Assembly (NCBI GenBank): GCA_947650285.1
Contig: CANTFL010001429.1
Coordinates: 186,001 to 250,000 of the forward strand
Direction: 5' to 3'
Origin: Hyaloperonospora brassicae
Taxonomy: Eukaryota; Oomycota; Peronosporomycetes; Peronosporales; Peronosporaceae
DNA length: 64,000 nt
A program made the translations under genes and the position numbers. Each line of letters opens with the position of its first letter. Within the stretch, counting starts at the first letter, position 1. Shown here piece after piece: positions 31,431 through 44,752 of the stretch. The notes under the pieces are model-generated. The model was not told where the DNA came from and did no database searches. It was given only the letters and a program-made list of their open reading frames with translations.

Positions 31431-33447
31431 ATAAGAACATCGAAGACTTATTATGGACACGACGCTACATACAGCACTCGTGCATAAAGCAGATGCACGT
31501 TCGACAATTGAGGTGGTAGAGTACCCTTCAAAAAGGGTGAGCAGCTCGTTGCTTCCTTCAGGTCCAACAAAAGACTCGACATCACTTATGGAGACGCACA
31601 GAGGTATACGTTTTCCCCGTGTGATGCACTAAGTGTTTGATAGTCTTTAAATATCCACAGATAGTCGAGTACGCACTGCGCTTCGAAAGGCACCAAAGCT
31701 CATCACTACAGCCGTACTACTGCATCCTCCATTTGTAGGTGCGGCTTATATAGCTCCTCGACTCTTCGCCTGTCATAGTTTTCGTCAGGCATGGTCAATA
31801 CTTGCTGTGTGCACAACCGCCTCTCGATCCGAGTACGTTTGTCGAGGCAGAGCCTATAGCGTCTACATGTGTACGACATTGTGCAACCAACCAGCCAGCA
31901 AGCAGATCTCGTCGAGGTTTGTAAGTTCCAGACCGCCATCGTTTGTGTACTCTATAAGATCGTTGCACGCGCCATCGTTTAATTGGTGCTAAAACACTTG
32001 CCTTTGCACCTGGACACCACTTCATCGTCTTGCAGTGTAAAATTTCATTTTCTTTAGTTGTAAGATCCATAGTCGTGTGGATGACCTGACGCATGTGAAG
32101 TGTACAAGAAGCCATAAATGCGGCCTCACACGATATGGTCCGGCCGGTCGGATACCTCCCTCTCGATACACAATCACTCCTATCCTTAGTAATACGCAGA
32201 AGCGGATCACAGCATCGAAGAAGCACCACGTAGTGATGCCATTGAGATGATGCATTCTTATAAGGATGGACTCGAGCCTACCTGGATGGGCGAGTGTGAT
32301 AACTTTCGGTTCTACAGGCTGCAGTATAGCCGTGACGAAGCCAAGGTCTAGCGGCAAATGACGACACACATTTGGTATAGCATTGCTACTCCGCTGTCTG
32401 TACTAGCACTTTTGAGACGGATAAGCTCAAACCGGAAGGGCGGTCTGGATATTTGGTCTCTCTCGACTGAACTAACGACGTATAGTAGAACAATCAGTTG
32501 TAGCCTCATCTGGACAGTGCTATCTCAGTTGACCTCGCACTGGGCTCCTGCGGACGACAGTCACAATAGACCGAGACGTACGTGGTCAAGGAACATGCAA
32601 ATGGGGGAGCTGTTGCCGCAACTTGGCTTGGACGAGCTGATGAAACGGGGTGCACTGAAGCGATGTGCAGATGCAGATTGAAGGCCGCAGACGTTGCAGC
32701 AATTGCATTCAAACAACGCAACTTCATGTAGATCTCTATCGCAAGACGAGACTGACCGATTCAACAAGCTGACGTTCGTGCGGATGCTGCGGACAAACGA
32801 GCGAGTCGGTGCTGAGCTCTGTAGCAAGATGGATTCGCCCTATCTTAACCGCCGCAGCAGCTTGTCAAATTGACAAACAGCCGTCCGACGAATATCTGGC
32901 AAGCTGACGTCCATGCACCACCTGCGAGCCACACACGAAGCTATCCAAGAGCAGACGCTGTTGATTATCCCTTTTTAGGTTTGCTTTGCTAAAAACATAC
33001 GATGGTGGTCACATCATGTTTGTAGAACAGAGCGCCATGAAAAAGCCTCGACCAGAGCTCTCAAACATAATCTTGTGAGGTTGGCTTTGCTTAGTCACAG
33101 ATGGCACGGTTGGACACGTCATATGCTTGAGCTTATGCTGCTACATACTCATCTGTGCCGCGATTCCGAGAAGAATTACGGATGGTTTCTCGTAAAATAT
33201 GGCTGGGAAAAAGCGAACGCAACGACAGCTGGTGTAGTGTGTCTTCACTCTCAGGCTACATATCCAGATGCTAGTTTGTTTTGGTGTCGTAAAGCGAGGT
33301 ATAAACAATATACGACCATCGAAAGCCTTTGACGCCAGGTCTAGCCATGTCTATGTCGTGGTACACGGTCCGCATTGTCTTCACAATTGCAATTGACTCG
33401 AGCCTTCCAACCACATCGTATGCGACTCTACTTACCCCACGACACCG
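31431..33447. other. Moderate-GC spacer, no recognised gene
   Basis: GC is visibly higher than in the AT-rich blocks. The longest frame is 144 codons on the minus strand (31795-32229), Arg/Cys-rich and without a recognisable domain; frames overlap on both strands over the whole stretch. A plus frame at 33075-33332 ends shortly before the secreted-protein pseudogene and has no signal peptide. I cannot assign any of them. Confidence 0.35.
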
Positions 33448-34178
33448 ATGTCACTGGCTATTTTGAGCTGGACGGCGGTCTTCACGATGCTGCTCTCGCT
33501 CGCAAGCGCTTCGCTTCTTGGCGCGATAGACGCCCGAGTTTCCCGAATCCGACTCGACAACAGAATTGCCGAGTCTATCCATCCTCGTCAGGCTAAATTT
33601 GAGTCCTCTCCTGACGTCAACTATACTATGAAACCCAAGCCAGATACATCGAAAGACGGGAAGAACATGCTCTACGATATCTACGCGAGATTTGGCGAGA
33701 ACCATGTGTCTATTGCAGACAAGTTTATTATCTCCTACCGACAGACGGGTGGTTACGCCACCGTGGTCGGGATGTCGAACTTGCAAGCGCCCTCTGTGTG
33801 TCTAAACTCAGAGGTAGGCCCCTACCCGTTTCCAACGATCAATGCGCTTGCCCAGGTAATCATGAAACAGCAATCTACTGGCTTTGTCAAAACCAACACC
33901 GTGTACTACACAAACTAGTTTAATGTCACGGCTAACAATGAGACCTACGATGTTTGTATGTCGCAACGTCGCTTTGTTTAGAGATAAGTGTTGACGTCAT
34001 GGTCAGTAATTTGACGCAGTTAAACGTGGAGGTGCGCTCAGACGGTGGTCCATTGTCCGGGTATGAGCAGGTGGTAAAGCCGTTCGCCAAGGTGGACACC
34101 TTCTCGCCGCTGTTGGAACTCGATTACTCGTGTAGCTTTTTAAGTCAAAGCTTAAGTCTATTTGTTGGCTATTCGTAG
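33448..34178 (+). pseudogene. Secreted protein of unknown family, broken
   Basis: ATG 33448 opens a 156-codon frame with a clear signal peptide (MSLAILSWTAVFTMLLSLAS, cleavage expected near ASA-SLLGA) and a well-behaved globular sequence: DGKNMLYDIYARFGENHVSI, ISYRQTGGYATVVGMS. TAG at 33916-33918 stops it, yet the same frame reads on coherently (FNVTANNETYDVCMSQRRF) to a second TAG. A shifted frame then continues with LNVEVRSDGGPLSGYEQVVK and LLELDYSC to about 34140. So one gene of roughly 230 codons has been broken by a stop and a frameshift. No RxLR motif, NLP heptapeptide or elicitin Cys pattern is present. It is probably a secreted accessory protein of an oomycete. Confidence 0.6.
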
Positions 34179-37100
34179 AAAGCATGGTAGGATTTTCGGT
34201 GGAGACGTTTTTTTGTCGTTGCATTGGCATATACAGAGCAAGATTGTGCAATGAAACAACAATTCTTGACGTGTAACGTCTTCTGTTAATATTTTACTTG
34301 TCTTGTGGAGAAAAAAGAAGGTTTTAGATTCCGCGTGGCTTGATCGAAATATAGCAAAACAGTCTATGTCTCAGTGCACCTTAGCGGTCCTCGATGACTT
34401 CGAAGGTCTTGTCTTACTCGAGCATCGACACATTTTCCTTGTCCCCACCACTTGCCGAGCAAACGTCGCTTCTGTAGCATGGCTCAGCATGTCGAGATTA
34501 ATATCAATATGTTGCTGCATCGTGCTTGCAAAGAGCACGACAGACGGTGCCATTGCGATAATCTATACGTCGCCCACTTTCCCTCGTCGGGGTGATAATG
34601 CCCTTTGTCTTGGATTCTCTCTTTGCGCCATTTAGTCCAAGAGCGACCGAGCATGTTCATCGAGAGAAAAGCACGTCGCTTACACTTGCTTACGATCACA
34701 CGTTCATATTTGGAGTTCTGCGACTCATGTAGCTACGGCAACTGCATACTGCTGCTGCTAATCAATTTCGTGTTCGAATCGTCAATAATAACGAGATACA
34801 CGAAACGCTATATCTAGACATAATGGACCGTAAACCAGCGCTATGATATTAGACGACGAGCGGTATCATCTGACATGTTTGAAACGAAGTTGCGAGCCTT
34901 TCTGATAACTTTCTACATAGTTAGCGATAAGTTTCTTCCCGCAGGCATGCCAGCAATACTCGATAGATTCGCAGTCCAGGCTTTTTAATGATAATCTTCA
35001 CGCAGAGACGGAGGTTCGAACACCGATTCATTATTTATGAATAAAATGGAATAATGTGGACAATCTTATAATTTCGCCAATCGATTTAAGCTAAGTACTT
35101 CCAATATACTGCATTTCAATAGGTATAAAAGTCTGCTCGCATCGATATATATAATTATTTTGGTATGAACATTCACACAACCTTAAACAGAGACCGATTC
35201 TCATACTCCTTCATCGTTATTATTTAATCCATTTGGATTCGAGTGCGCATTTTGGCCATGACATGACTTTTTACCTAAGTGTATGTTAAGAAGAGTATTC
35301 TTTAATTACTATGGCATGGATTGTCATTGTCATCACGTCAGCTGGTATGCGAGAAAATTGACAATGACCGATCTAGATATTTAAAATTGGCTCGCAGCAT
35401 ACAAACTAAATCCTCGCGCCAAGGTGTTCTGATTTTGATAGAGTTTCCTGTTAGTTTTACAAGTACTACTTTGATCAATTTCCATAACATCGGCACGAAA
35501 TTATCTATTTGTATCTTCTCGAGCACTTTTTGATGTCAACTGTTCTGACCAACGATACACCATATTCTATTATTATGACGAAGAGAGCAATCAAGCCTTT
35601 TTTGAGTATGCATGCAAATATCATTTATCGAAACTAGTACAATCATAGAGTTACTATCTGCCTTGTCTGTAGTAGATTCTGCAACACAATAACAGACATT
35701 TTAATGGCCTTTTTATTGTTGCATGTAACTCACTCGTAACAGAAGCCCATTAAACTTTCGCGAGAATATGGCTGATTTTTGGGTAAATTCATCATCTTAG
35801 TCGACCAAAATCATTTTTCTGATTGCAGGATACAATGCAAACAAAAAACAACGAGTCATATGCGTCGCGGAGTACCAAGTATATTAACCATCTCTGGTTA
35901 CGTGTAAGCACTAAATAATTTCGCTGTGGTAGAGTCAGTACCATGTCATTTTCCTAGACAACGTCATACTAGTATCACCTACGTAAATTTGAATTTGGTA
36001 GCCATTAACTTGTACATTTTTTGCGCGTACCTAAGAAACCTCATTTCTTTATCACGCTGTCGCATCAATTTACAAGATTCGCAACCGTACAATCTATGGC
36101 CATAATAAAGATTTTGAACTAGGCATTTCACACTTTTGAACCTTCATAAAATTCTCTAATATTATGTAAGCACTGACAAAGGTCTGTCAACATTATCCTC
36201 GCAACAACGAGTAGGGTTATACATCGCTTCTAGAATTCGAACATGTACGTGAAGCACCATTAAGATCGAGTTGATCGACTTCTTGTGCATTTTTCTCGAT
36301 GAACATATTTTGTATATTTTGATCCAAACTGCGCTATTCTCCTATAAGCAGAAGTTTATCCTTTCATTCACCTTGAAATGACCTACACATGGTGTTATCC
36401 ACGTGTACTACTAGCGTAATTTTTTTTAATAAATATCGAGTTCTGACACCATCTTGTATTTAAAAAGGCTTTAAGAGTTTTGCCACGCTGTTCCGCGACC
36501 CTCATTATTCTCAACGTACAAAAGAAAATTATGTCTGATGAATTTGCCAGCTACTAAAAGGCTGCTGGAGCCAAGACAATATACTATCTATCCTAACGCC
36601 GACGAAACTAGTGATACAAGTCTCAAAATTTAACCTGCATCCCGATTTGTCGTATACACCTACTTAAAATGTAGGCAACTTGCAACTAATGCTGAGATTG
36701 CGAATATCGATGATTGATTAATTTGAAAACACTTTCGTATTGCAGCTTTTCTATTCTGATTTGTTCACCCAATTTGACCTGCAATCGAATTCTAGTTACT
36801 TCTATTGACCCTATTTCCCCCGTAGGTATAATCTCCATTATCCATAAAAGGCATGGGTGCTACCCATCTGCATCGGTATTTATCGGCCTTGTCACTAGAC
36901 ATTACTTCGTCAAAGATGTCTTATTTAAACACTTAAGAGCGATAAACTAAATCGTAATCATCACGCCGCAGACAAAAACCTTTCATTCTTACATCGTCGT
37001 AACAAGTGAAGATGTTGGAAGAACAGTAGGTTATCCTAAATTTTATATAATATCCCAACGCCGCGCATGTGTTGCGTTCTTTTTTAGACGTACTCGTTGC

Positions 37101-37385
37101 AATATAATCTACCAACCTTGAATGCTATTTATAACTTACGAAACGACCATATCATAATCAATTTACAAGACTTAATGTAATTTAGGGACATAATTCGCGT
37201 TCACCAGACATTTTCAAAATTAGATTCTCGTCATTACATCGAACGATATACTGCTTCAGATCTTATATTGTATCATTACAGATGATCTTCAAGTACAATT
37301 GCCCTAAATCACTAAAAATTAATAAGACGAGTTCTTGCCTGTTTAGAGGACCAATTAACACAATGTTTTGATGTTCAACTGTGGT
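34179..37385. other. Gene-free stretch, mostly AT-rich
   Basis: To about 34800 the GC is moderate, with a 110-codon plus frame (34303-34635) and overlapping minus frames of equal length, none assignable. Beyond that the DNA is AT-rich, with frames under 80 codons. No repeats with clear ends were found. Confidence 0.45.
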
Positions 37386-38800
37386 GAAGCGACCAGTGAA
37401 ATTTGCTATTTGAGAACGGATCGCGCTCCAGATATACCCAAATTAGCAATCGGTTGGCAAAGCCGATCCCACACTTGGTCGGATCACGTTCTTTGGACTG
37501 TTAGATAGAGCCGGATATCAGATTATAAAGGATGGGACCTGCGGTGTCAGATAAAGTGTGATGGGCGAAGGGTACGAGTCACTTAGATGGGTCACAGTCA
37601 AGGGGACGATTTCGTAGGTGATCAGGCGATCAAGAACGGAACTACGATTAAGGAGGCGATCGAAATCATTATCGGCGATCAGGTTGGTGTGGACCACGAC
37701 AAGCGATCGCGATCCGAGGGGTGTGTGCCACACCATATAACCCGCGATCAGCAAGGGGATCGCGTTTAAGGAGACGATCGAGATCGTGATTGGTGATCAG
37801 GTATGTGATCGCGGTCAAGCTAGTGTGAGTTACACCACACGATCGGCGACCAAAAAGGCGACAGTGATCGGACAAGCATAAAGGTGAGTGCCACGCAAGC
37901 ACAAGGTTGCTACTTTCTAGAGAAAGAGACACGTGGCGTGCGGTGTATACGATATGGGAATAGGAAAGGGGTTGTTAAGTTTGATTGGTTACCGTTTAAC
38001 AGAGTTCAATTTAATCCCTTCTACGCAAGATGTGTGGCTACCTCCTCGTCAGGAACCCATATTAGCCTCTCGGCATTGAGTATGCCACGCTTCTCTGAAA
38101 CAAAGCTTATCGATAACATGGCGTTTCGTCTGCGCGCGACGTGGCGAATTACCGGGCTGTAATTCATATTGGCCTCCCGATTTTTCATGGTTTCTGCGCG
38201 TCCGAGCCGTATAAGTCCCCGGATCGTCTAGCTAAGAATGCACTCTAAATTGAATTTATGCGCTCGGTTGCGTAATTAATTGCTTCGAAATGGATCAGTC
38301 TGGGCAAGAGTCGCGGAAACTTCCCGGCAGGAATGTATGCTGGACTCCCGATTATCAAGGCAAGAAAATTGCGCTTACAAAGATGAAGTAATACCCAAAA
38401 ATTTTGCCCAAGACCATTCTTACATGCTAGAACTGATGGTTTAGTCACAGAGTAATCGAAAATTTAGTTTGCTTATCAAGAAAATGCGTCGTTTCTTTCA
38501 GGATGGAGTGTTCGGCCACCCGACGTCACAGACTACGCTACATCTGCACAATTGTCGCACTGTGTTGTTTGGCCAGGTGCGTCCAAAGGAATCTAACCCA
38601 TTCAATTATTATCGGATGCAGGAATATTTTTCTGGTTGAAGACTAAAGATCACGAGTCGGCTCAAGTGGTGAGAAGGCTCGCGAATCGAGGTATATATTT
38701 TGGATAAGGCGGTCTGTTACAGATCAGGGTGACCCATATCAAGCACCCTATATGTATACAGGTGATCCAGTGATGAATTCCACGAGATCACGCCAACCCC
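37386..38800 (+). mobile_element. Probable relic 5' LTR/leader of E4, GATC-rich
   Basis: This lies directly upstream of the decayed gag of E4. The last part (about 38640-38800) aligns with 49800-49960: both have AAGATCRCGA..GGCT.AAGTGGT.AGAA, a TATA-like TTTATATAAG or TATATATTTT, a GATC.GG.TGACC stretch and a short GATC-rich tail. That fits an LTR end repeated in cis. The left edge is approximate. TGGTGTGGAGATTTCC at 38807 may be the PBS. Confidence 0.45.
37618..37880. repeat. GATC-dense degenerate tandem repeat, period 118 bp
   Basis: Unit 1 starts at 37648 and unit 2 at 37766; the first 35 bases agree at about 28 positions (AAGGAGRCGATCGARATC...GGYGATCAGGT). I count about 14 GATC sites in this stretch, roughly one per 19 bp. 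Confidence 0.65.
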
Positions 38801-41280
38801 GATCCTGGTGTGGAGATTTCCACACCGAGATCGAACCTCGACCCCATCGCAAACACGTTCAAGTTTTCCATCGACAAGAATCCACCTGTTAGAGTTCAAC
38901 CTGCCCCACCTAAGAATGCACAAGGCAAGGAAGTCTATCAAGAACAAAGAATTGGAGTTCCTCCTCCATTAATCGATCGTCCGGTCACCTGTAGAGAATA
39001 AATATCATATCCTAAAAAGGGTTATCACCACTCAACCACAATAGTGCGCGTGCGTGAATCTTCTGGTGAATCGGGTTTTTACAATGAGTCCCTGAGTAAA
39101 TGTGTGGAGATTAAACTGAACCTGGGATGGAAGCGTCGAAGTCGAAGACACCGCCACAGATGCGTATGTCGAAAGGAATTCTAATTCATCTGATTTCAAG
39201 AGGGGCTCTGGGGACAAGAAAGTAAAAGTGGAGAATCGATCACTCGATTCGGAAGAAAAACATCGACTCCTTCTTGAGGTTTCTTCGATAACCACCGCAG
39301 ATTGTGCTAAGAAACATTATTCGCATGGTGAAAACCGATCGGTTGAAACTGAGAAAGAGTTTATCAAGATCACGTCCTTATTCTCTAGAAGAGAGAAATC
39401 GAGGACGACGAGGGTGAAGAAGACAACGACCTAACTCGACCAACGCGATCAAGTAATAAACATAATCGCGAAACCGTTCAAGTATGTCAGGATGAATTAT
39501 GGCAGAAGGGTGGCAACGTGAAGAGTTGACCAAGGCTTACGATCGGAAGATGCTAAGGAATATACTATCAAGTGACCCAGTACTCCAAGTGGAGAAGCCA
39601 AAGCTTATCCATGAGATATAAGGTCTAGAATCGATCTCAGTAAGTGCATTGAACATTCTGGAGGGAATATACGGGATCACGCAACTGTCGCATGTGGCTA
39701 GATTCTTGGCGTAAATGTTAAGAGTGAGGAAACTATTGGAGTCTGATCAAGATTAACTTCACCTACGCATGCTTATCGCTAAATACGAAGCTAGTTCTTA
39801 TCACAGGCAAAACTAAGATCGAGAATCAAGCAATTACCGCGATCACGGACCTATCGAGAGAATACCACACCGTATCCTCGCAGTGTTCTTCAGCGGAATC
39901 CCATATCAATTCAGATGACTCGATCGGTATTCAGCGAATGTATCTATGCATCAGTGTTTTCTCTCAACTGGTTGATCGCGCCAAATGAATAAAGGCTGAG
40001 TCGGGATCATCTGCAATACGCGCCACCGAATATGACACATCGTCTATTCAAGGAAAACTACTCTCTTACATCGGTAACGCTATAGAGCGCTTCGGACAGA
40101 TATAACGGAGTCAAGCCTGCCAAGCAATCTAGATGCCAAGTCAGGCGATATAGATGCCAAGTCAGTCTATCTAGATGTCAAGAGGTCGAGAAACTTATTG
40201 CCCGGATGTCGAGATGGAATTGATCGGATCGCGTCAAGACCGATCGGATATGGGCTATCCCGGAAAATGCATCTCATAAAATTCGGATCAGAAGGACTTG
40301 AGGCGCCGCCAATGGCGCGTGCGAACGTTTCGATGAACCAAGGACTTCCTCCTCAGCGCATTCGTTTCTCCGTGATCAACGAATAAATGGAGTTCAATGG
40401 CAGAGATCGTGAAGAAGACCGCGCTAGATGCTGGATCAGCAAGGTCAAGTCAGCATTCTTAAGGGACCATATTTAGGATGACAAAAAATACCGGGTGTTG
40501 GTGTTTACGGACCGGACCGGATCGACATTAGCACCCTCAATTGAGTCGAACTGCTTGCCGCATGTGGAAATATCTACTGAATGGATTCATAATGCATTGT
40601 TTGGGACATAATGTGTGGAATTCTAGACGGTATTACCACGTGCGCAAAAGGCCGGAAGAAACCCTCTATAGTACTTTTTCGATTAAATGGAGAAGCGATT
40701 CGAGCCAAGGGTCGCTATTGGATATGGTGGACCCGCTAAGAGGCGTGAACATGTGGAACCCTTATTTCCACGCTAAATGATCGTGATTTAGTATACTAGC
40801 TACCTTTACTGCGATTATCGGATGCCAACGATATTGAGGAAACGTTTCGTGCGTATCGGTGAATACAAAAGCGGTTTATGAAGGTGTCGATGGGACCGGG
40901 CGAGTTCATTAGATACAAAAGTCCCATGCTGATCGGAAACCGTCATAATTTACCCGAGCAGTACGAGAGCTCAAGGTGGAACGCGAGAACAGTAGTTCGC
41001 AGTCGAAAGCGAGTGGATCGGAAGATGTCGCGGACCGGGGTAGGATTTGTGCAAGTAACGTCTCTAATCAAGTGATGTTAAAAGAATATCTTAGTATGTC
41101 TCATGATGATGCTGATCGGGAGGAGTTACGTGATCACGGAAAACGATCGAAAGCTTGCACGCACTGTGGATTGATCAGCATTATGATCGGAGCTGCTGGA
41201 GGAGATTTACTTGCCAGAAGTGCGGTCGAAAATGGCATCCATCAGGCAAGTGTATTCACGCGTGTAAAACTTGTGCAATA
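38801..41280 (+). pseudogene. E4 gag with double zinc knuckle, heavily decayed
   Basis: The N-terminal piece at 38810-39001 is Pro-rich. A 21-bp in-frame microrepeat (TAGATGYCAAG at 40130, 40151 and 40172) encodes repeated DAK/DVK. The capsid core is recognisable in three frames: RRYYHVRKRPEETL (about 40635), RLNGEAIRAKG (40678), then STLNDRDLV, LPLLRLSDANDIEETFRAY and MGPGEF (to 40910). The nucleocapsid has knuckle 1 beginning KACTHCG (41150) in one frame and continuing HYDRSCWRRFTCQKCGRKWH in another, with knuckle 2 closing PSGKC (to 41262). The frame jumps show many indels. I recognise the pattern from an oomycete Gypsy family. Confidence 0.7.
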
Positions 41281-41470
41281 GTGCTCTAAAATGGCAATTG
41301 CTAATTGAGATAGTTTCACAATCTGATGCGCAAATGGTATGTGCCCACCAAAAACGCAGGAATGATATCTTCCGAGGCGGAGGAGATGTTTAAATAGAAC
41401 GCTCGCTAGGATGGATTTTGGTATTAGCCGAGCGTCCTAGTCTCTGCATATATGCATTCGTTAAGGACAA

Positions 41471-42439
41471 TTGAAGGATTATGAAAACAACGATCAGACC
41501 GAGCCGATCGCTAATATACTTAATGATCTAGCTTGTATCCTTGCAATCTCAAGTGTGAAACAAATTGATCAACACACTCGATCATCTTTTAAAATGGAGC
41601 TTTATCTCGCAGCAGGGTACCACGTGTGTACTGAAAATATCTCACCCCTGGAAAGTGGTTTAGCAGGCGAAAGCGAGTGCAAGATCAATCATGAGAATGC
41701 CACAATGCTGTTCGATTGCGGTGCTAAAGTGTCCATCATCGATAACATCGTTGCTCGTAAGTTAGAGTTCATGATAGACGTAAGCCAAACTCAGGAATGT
41801 GTCGGTATAGGCGTAGACGCATACAGGAAAGTTAAGCTCACAAAGATCAAGATCATATCGGACGGTTGCCTAGTATATTTTCGGAGGATGGGTCGGCGAT
41901 CGAGTGGGTCAAGAGTCCATTCTTGGCATGGTCTTCATTGTCCCGGCCGAATCCGCTTATATCCAGCGGGCTAAATTCATTTCTACCCGATTAAGTCGGC
42001 ATTTTCTATCGGGGAGTAAACCTCTCTATAGATCAACTTGAATGATCAATATGTAATGATCTTAGTCGGCAAACCCAACGAAGTGGGGATAGGTGTCGCG
42101 CTACCAATAGCTTAACTTTGGGTCCGACAAAACGTGGAAATGAAGCCAAGTGTGACGAACAGGCCGGGACAAATCAACTACCTACAGATCACCAACTTAG
42201 GTGATCGCGAGGTGATTTTGCGCGGGGGAACCTCACTCGAATTTTGGATGGTAGCAGACATCATACCTCCATCGCAATAAGACGTGTCTGTGGGGTGGCG
42301 ACGTTATATTGAATGGCAAAAGCTATCTTTTAAAGCTATAATTGATCGGACAGAAGTCTCATTAGAAACGTATGAAGAGCCATTGGTCAAGCAGGGATCA
42401 TATCCTACGCCAAGCAAGATTTCAAACGCCAAAAAGTAA
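41471..42439 (+). pseudogene. E4 aspartic protease, heavily decayed
   Basis: The frame 41471-41974 contains ATMLFDCGAKVSIIDNIVAR (active-site Asp codon 41714-41716) and SQTQECVGIGVDAYRKVKLT. A shift near 41900 leads to SILGMVFIVPAESAYI (41917 on), the family's ILGMDFMVPAG motif with Asp changed to Val. It continues after stops with NYLQITNLGDREVILRGGTS, WMVADIIPPSQ, VSVGWRRYIEWQKLSF and ends at TAA 42437-42439. This is the post-protease domain typical of that oomycete Gypsy family. RT and integrase cannot be recognised downstream. Confidence 0.75.
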
Positions 42440-43300
42440 AGATAGAAGAATAGTAGAAGTATTGTAGTGCTGACAATTTACAACCTGATGAAGGAAGATA
42501 TAATGCGAAATCGGGATAAGAATGAGACCGATAATAGCGCCACGAAGTATGACCCAAGATTCGTAAAGGTACATACGACGGATCTTACAAATGACGAGAC
42601 GATAGACGATGAGCGTGAGCCAATTAGGTCGAGGGGAACTAGCAGAAGGGTGACGTCGACCTTGGCCAGACATTTCGAATGCGAGGAATCTGATCGGTGG
42701 TAACGGGAGTTCACTCAATAACCAGACGCGGTCCCAACCACGGATGGTGAAGATAAAAAGCAGTCCAGAAATCAGTCCGACAAGACCGCGAGGGACGAGA
42801 AAGAATGGTGTGTGCAGCTTGAGGAGGACGTACGTCAGCAAACGAGAGCCATCCCGTAAATATCTACAATCCAGGAGTGCAGGAAGGTCGATCAGGAGCA
42901 AGATCGACATAGAGAGACAAGTCTGAAGTGAGAACCTTCGACGGTAAAGACATCAAGCTAGGTGTCAACGATTTGCTGCAAGGGAAGTCCAGCTGTCCGA
43001 CTTATGACAGTGCGATCAGAGATTGTGGGTTACAAGAAAGGCCGGTTGTCTGGCGAAAGGCAATGCGCTGGTGTATAATATGGAAATCTGGTAGGTTCAA
43101 AAAAAAATCGAGCAAATGCCGCTATTTGACTTGGCCGTTTATACCTTGGGGAGTTCAACAAATGAAGAAAGTTGACTAGAGGAACCCGACAATTTCAATG
43201 TAGCGAACCATATCACGGGTTATAATCTGCAATAACAAAATGACGTCTGGTTCGATCACCAATCAATTGTATCGAAATCATTTATAGAACAGCAGGTCAT
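42440..43300 (+). other. E4 downstream remnant
   Basis: Same GATC-rich, purine-rich composition as E4. Plus frames of 60-83 codons (42467-42703, 42744-42926, 42928-43179) are collinear with E4, very polar and charged, and probably the protease-RT connector. No RT motif can be recognised. Confidence 0.4.
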
Positions 43301-44734
43301 AGAGAAAGTGCCGGTCATCTGAGTACTTATAAAAGAAAAGCAATGAATAATATTTAATAGGATTATCCTGGTCCAGGACTCTCGATCCCAACGGTGAATT
43401 ACTGCAGGTATTCTATTGTGCTTGCCATCCATATCGAGAGGCATATTTGGAAAGGGTCTAATTGTAGCTCCTCAAAAACTATTAAGCAAATGTGTCGCTA
43501 TAACAAATGTAAATTCCTATCAAATGAAAAGATGGCAAATTAGTTGTTGTCTGAAGTCAATAATCGTCGACCGACAAACATCTGACACAAGCGACAACAC
43601 ACCCTTAATATATTGTATGTCCAGCACGATGGTACCTGAACGAGGTTACCACAACATTTAATATAGAGCATGTCTCGGCAAGTTGATCTCTTAAAGCGCT
43701 GGATTGTCTGCCGTAATCTTTTAGTGTGAGGATACAGGATTTTAAATCGTAAAGCTGCTGAGACAGGTCATATTTATAGTAATGCAGTTGATAAACATTA
43801 ACCAGATGAGAGCCACACACGAATTCAAAGGATTTGTTCCATAATTGTTTTCCTTTTTTAATTCCACCACTAACTAGCACGCGGACTTGAAAGTTTTTTG
43901 GGTTGATGCCTGAAGAGTTATTATTATAGAATTAATTGTTGCTCGATATCAAATGGTGCTCTGACTTGCTGAAGAGAATAGAAGAGCCGTTTGATACTTC
44001 CAAGGCCCACATCCGCTAATTTGACGTTGTAAAACGTCATTTAGTTAAAATAAGCACACCAAGATTTGTTAGGAAATAAATTTGAACTCACCGCCTACTC
44101 GCTTTCGTAATAGCCTTTGACCTCTTTCCACATGGATTTGGACTCCAAGCTCAAGATTAATTTTTGGAGACCTTATGATGACATACATATTTTAAATTAT
44201 TATTTTGGGTACGTGACGAGAGAAAACATTAGCGCAAGAATAGCAGTTTATGCAGGTAGCACGTTCGTATAACTGCAGCTAAACTAACGACTCAAATATA
44301 CTGAGATATGTGTATTTCATCGGCATGAAAGCCAGAGAGGTTGCAACGGGCACGCATCTCAAATTTATAGTTTGCAAGTCTACTCTTTATATTAAGGTTT
44401 GTACAGGAGGGGTATGGTTGACTTATTTGTGGCTGAGAATTTCGAGCGAGCACAAATAGTATTCGAGGCAAATATTACAAAAGGACGTGCATCTTCCCCC
44501 CATGATGTGTGTTGCAGACAGTGGAAATAAAGGGCACTTCCATGTCATAACGGAAGAAATTTATCAGGTTCGAGCTACTTGCGTAAAGTGACTCACGTTT
44601 GTTTGCGCAACACTGTCGTTACTAGTATGTTTTATAAGAACATTGTTCTGGTGCTAAAGAACGATTTGTTTGCTCCAGCAAAATCATTAGGATTAAAATA
44701 TAGTGCGCGAGTGTAAATATGTACATTTTTCGGC

Positions 44735-44752
44735 TGGGCCTGTACAGGCCCA
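44735..44752. repeat. 18-bp perfect palindrome
   Basis: TGGGCCTGTACAGGCCCA equals its own reverse complement and is a GC-rich island in AT-rich DNA. Confidence 0.9.

Noticed and set aside
31795..32229. 144-codon minus frame as a host gene or Copia fragment
   Set aside because: I looked for Copia RT and RNase H motifs in all minus frames here and found none; the Arg/Cys-rich content looks like an off-frame translation.
33448..33918. Calling the secreted ORF an RxLR effector, NLP or elicitin
   Set aside because: The mature sequence has RIRLDNR but no R-x-L-R with a downstream acidic motif, no GHRHDWE-type heptapeptide and no elicitin Cys pattern.
37618..37880. CRISPR array or regular satellite
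   Set aside because: Only two degenerate units without spacers; the context is a eukaryotic LTR relic.
40130..40182. 21-bp repeat as an independent minisatellite
   Set aside because: It is in frame within the E4 gag relic and encodes a short repeated DAK-type peptide, so it belongs to that gene.
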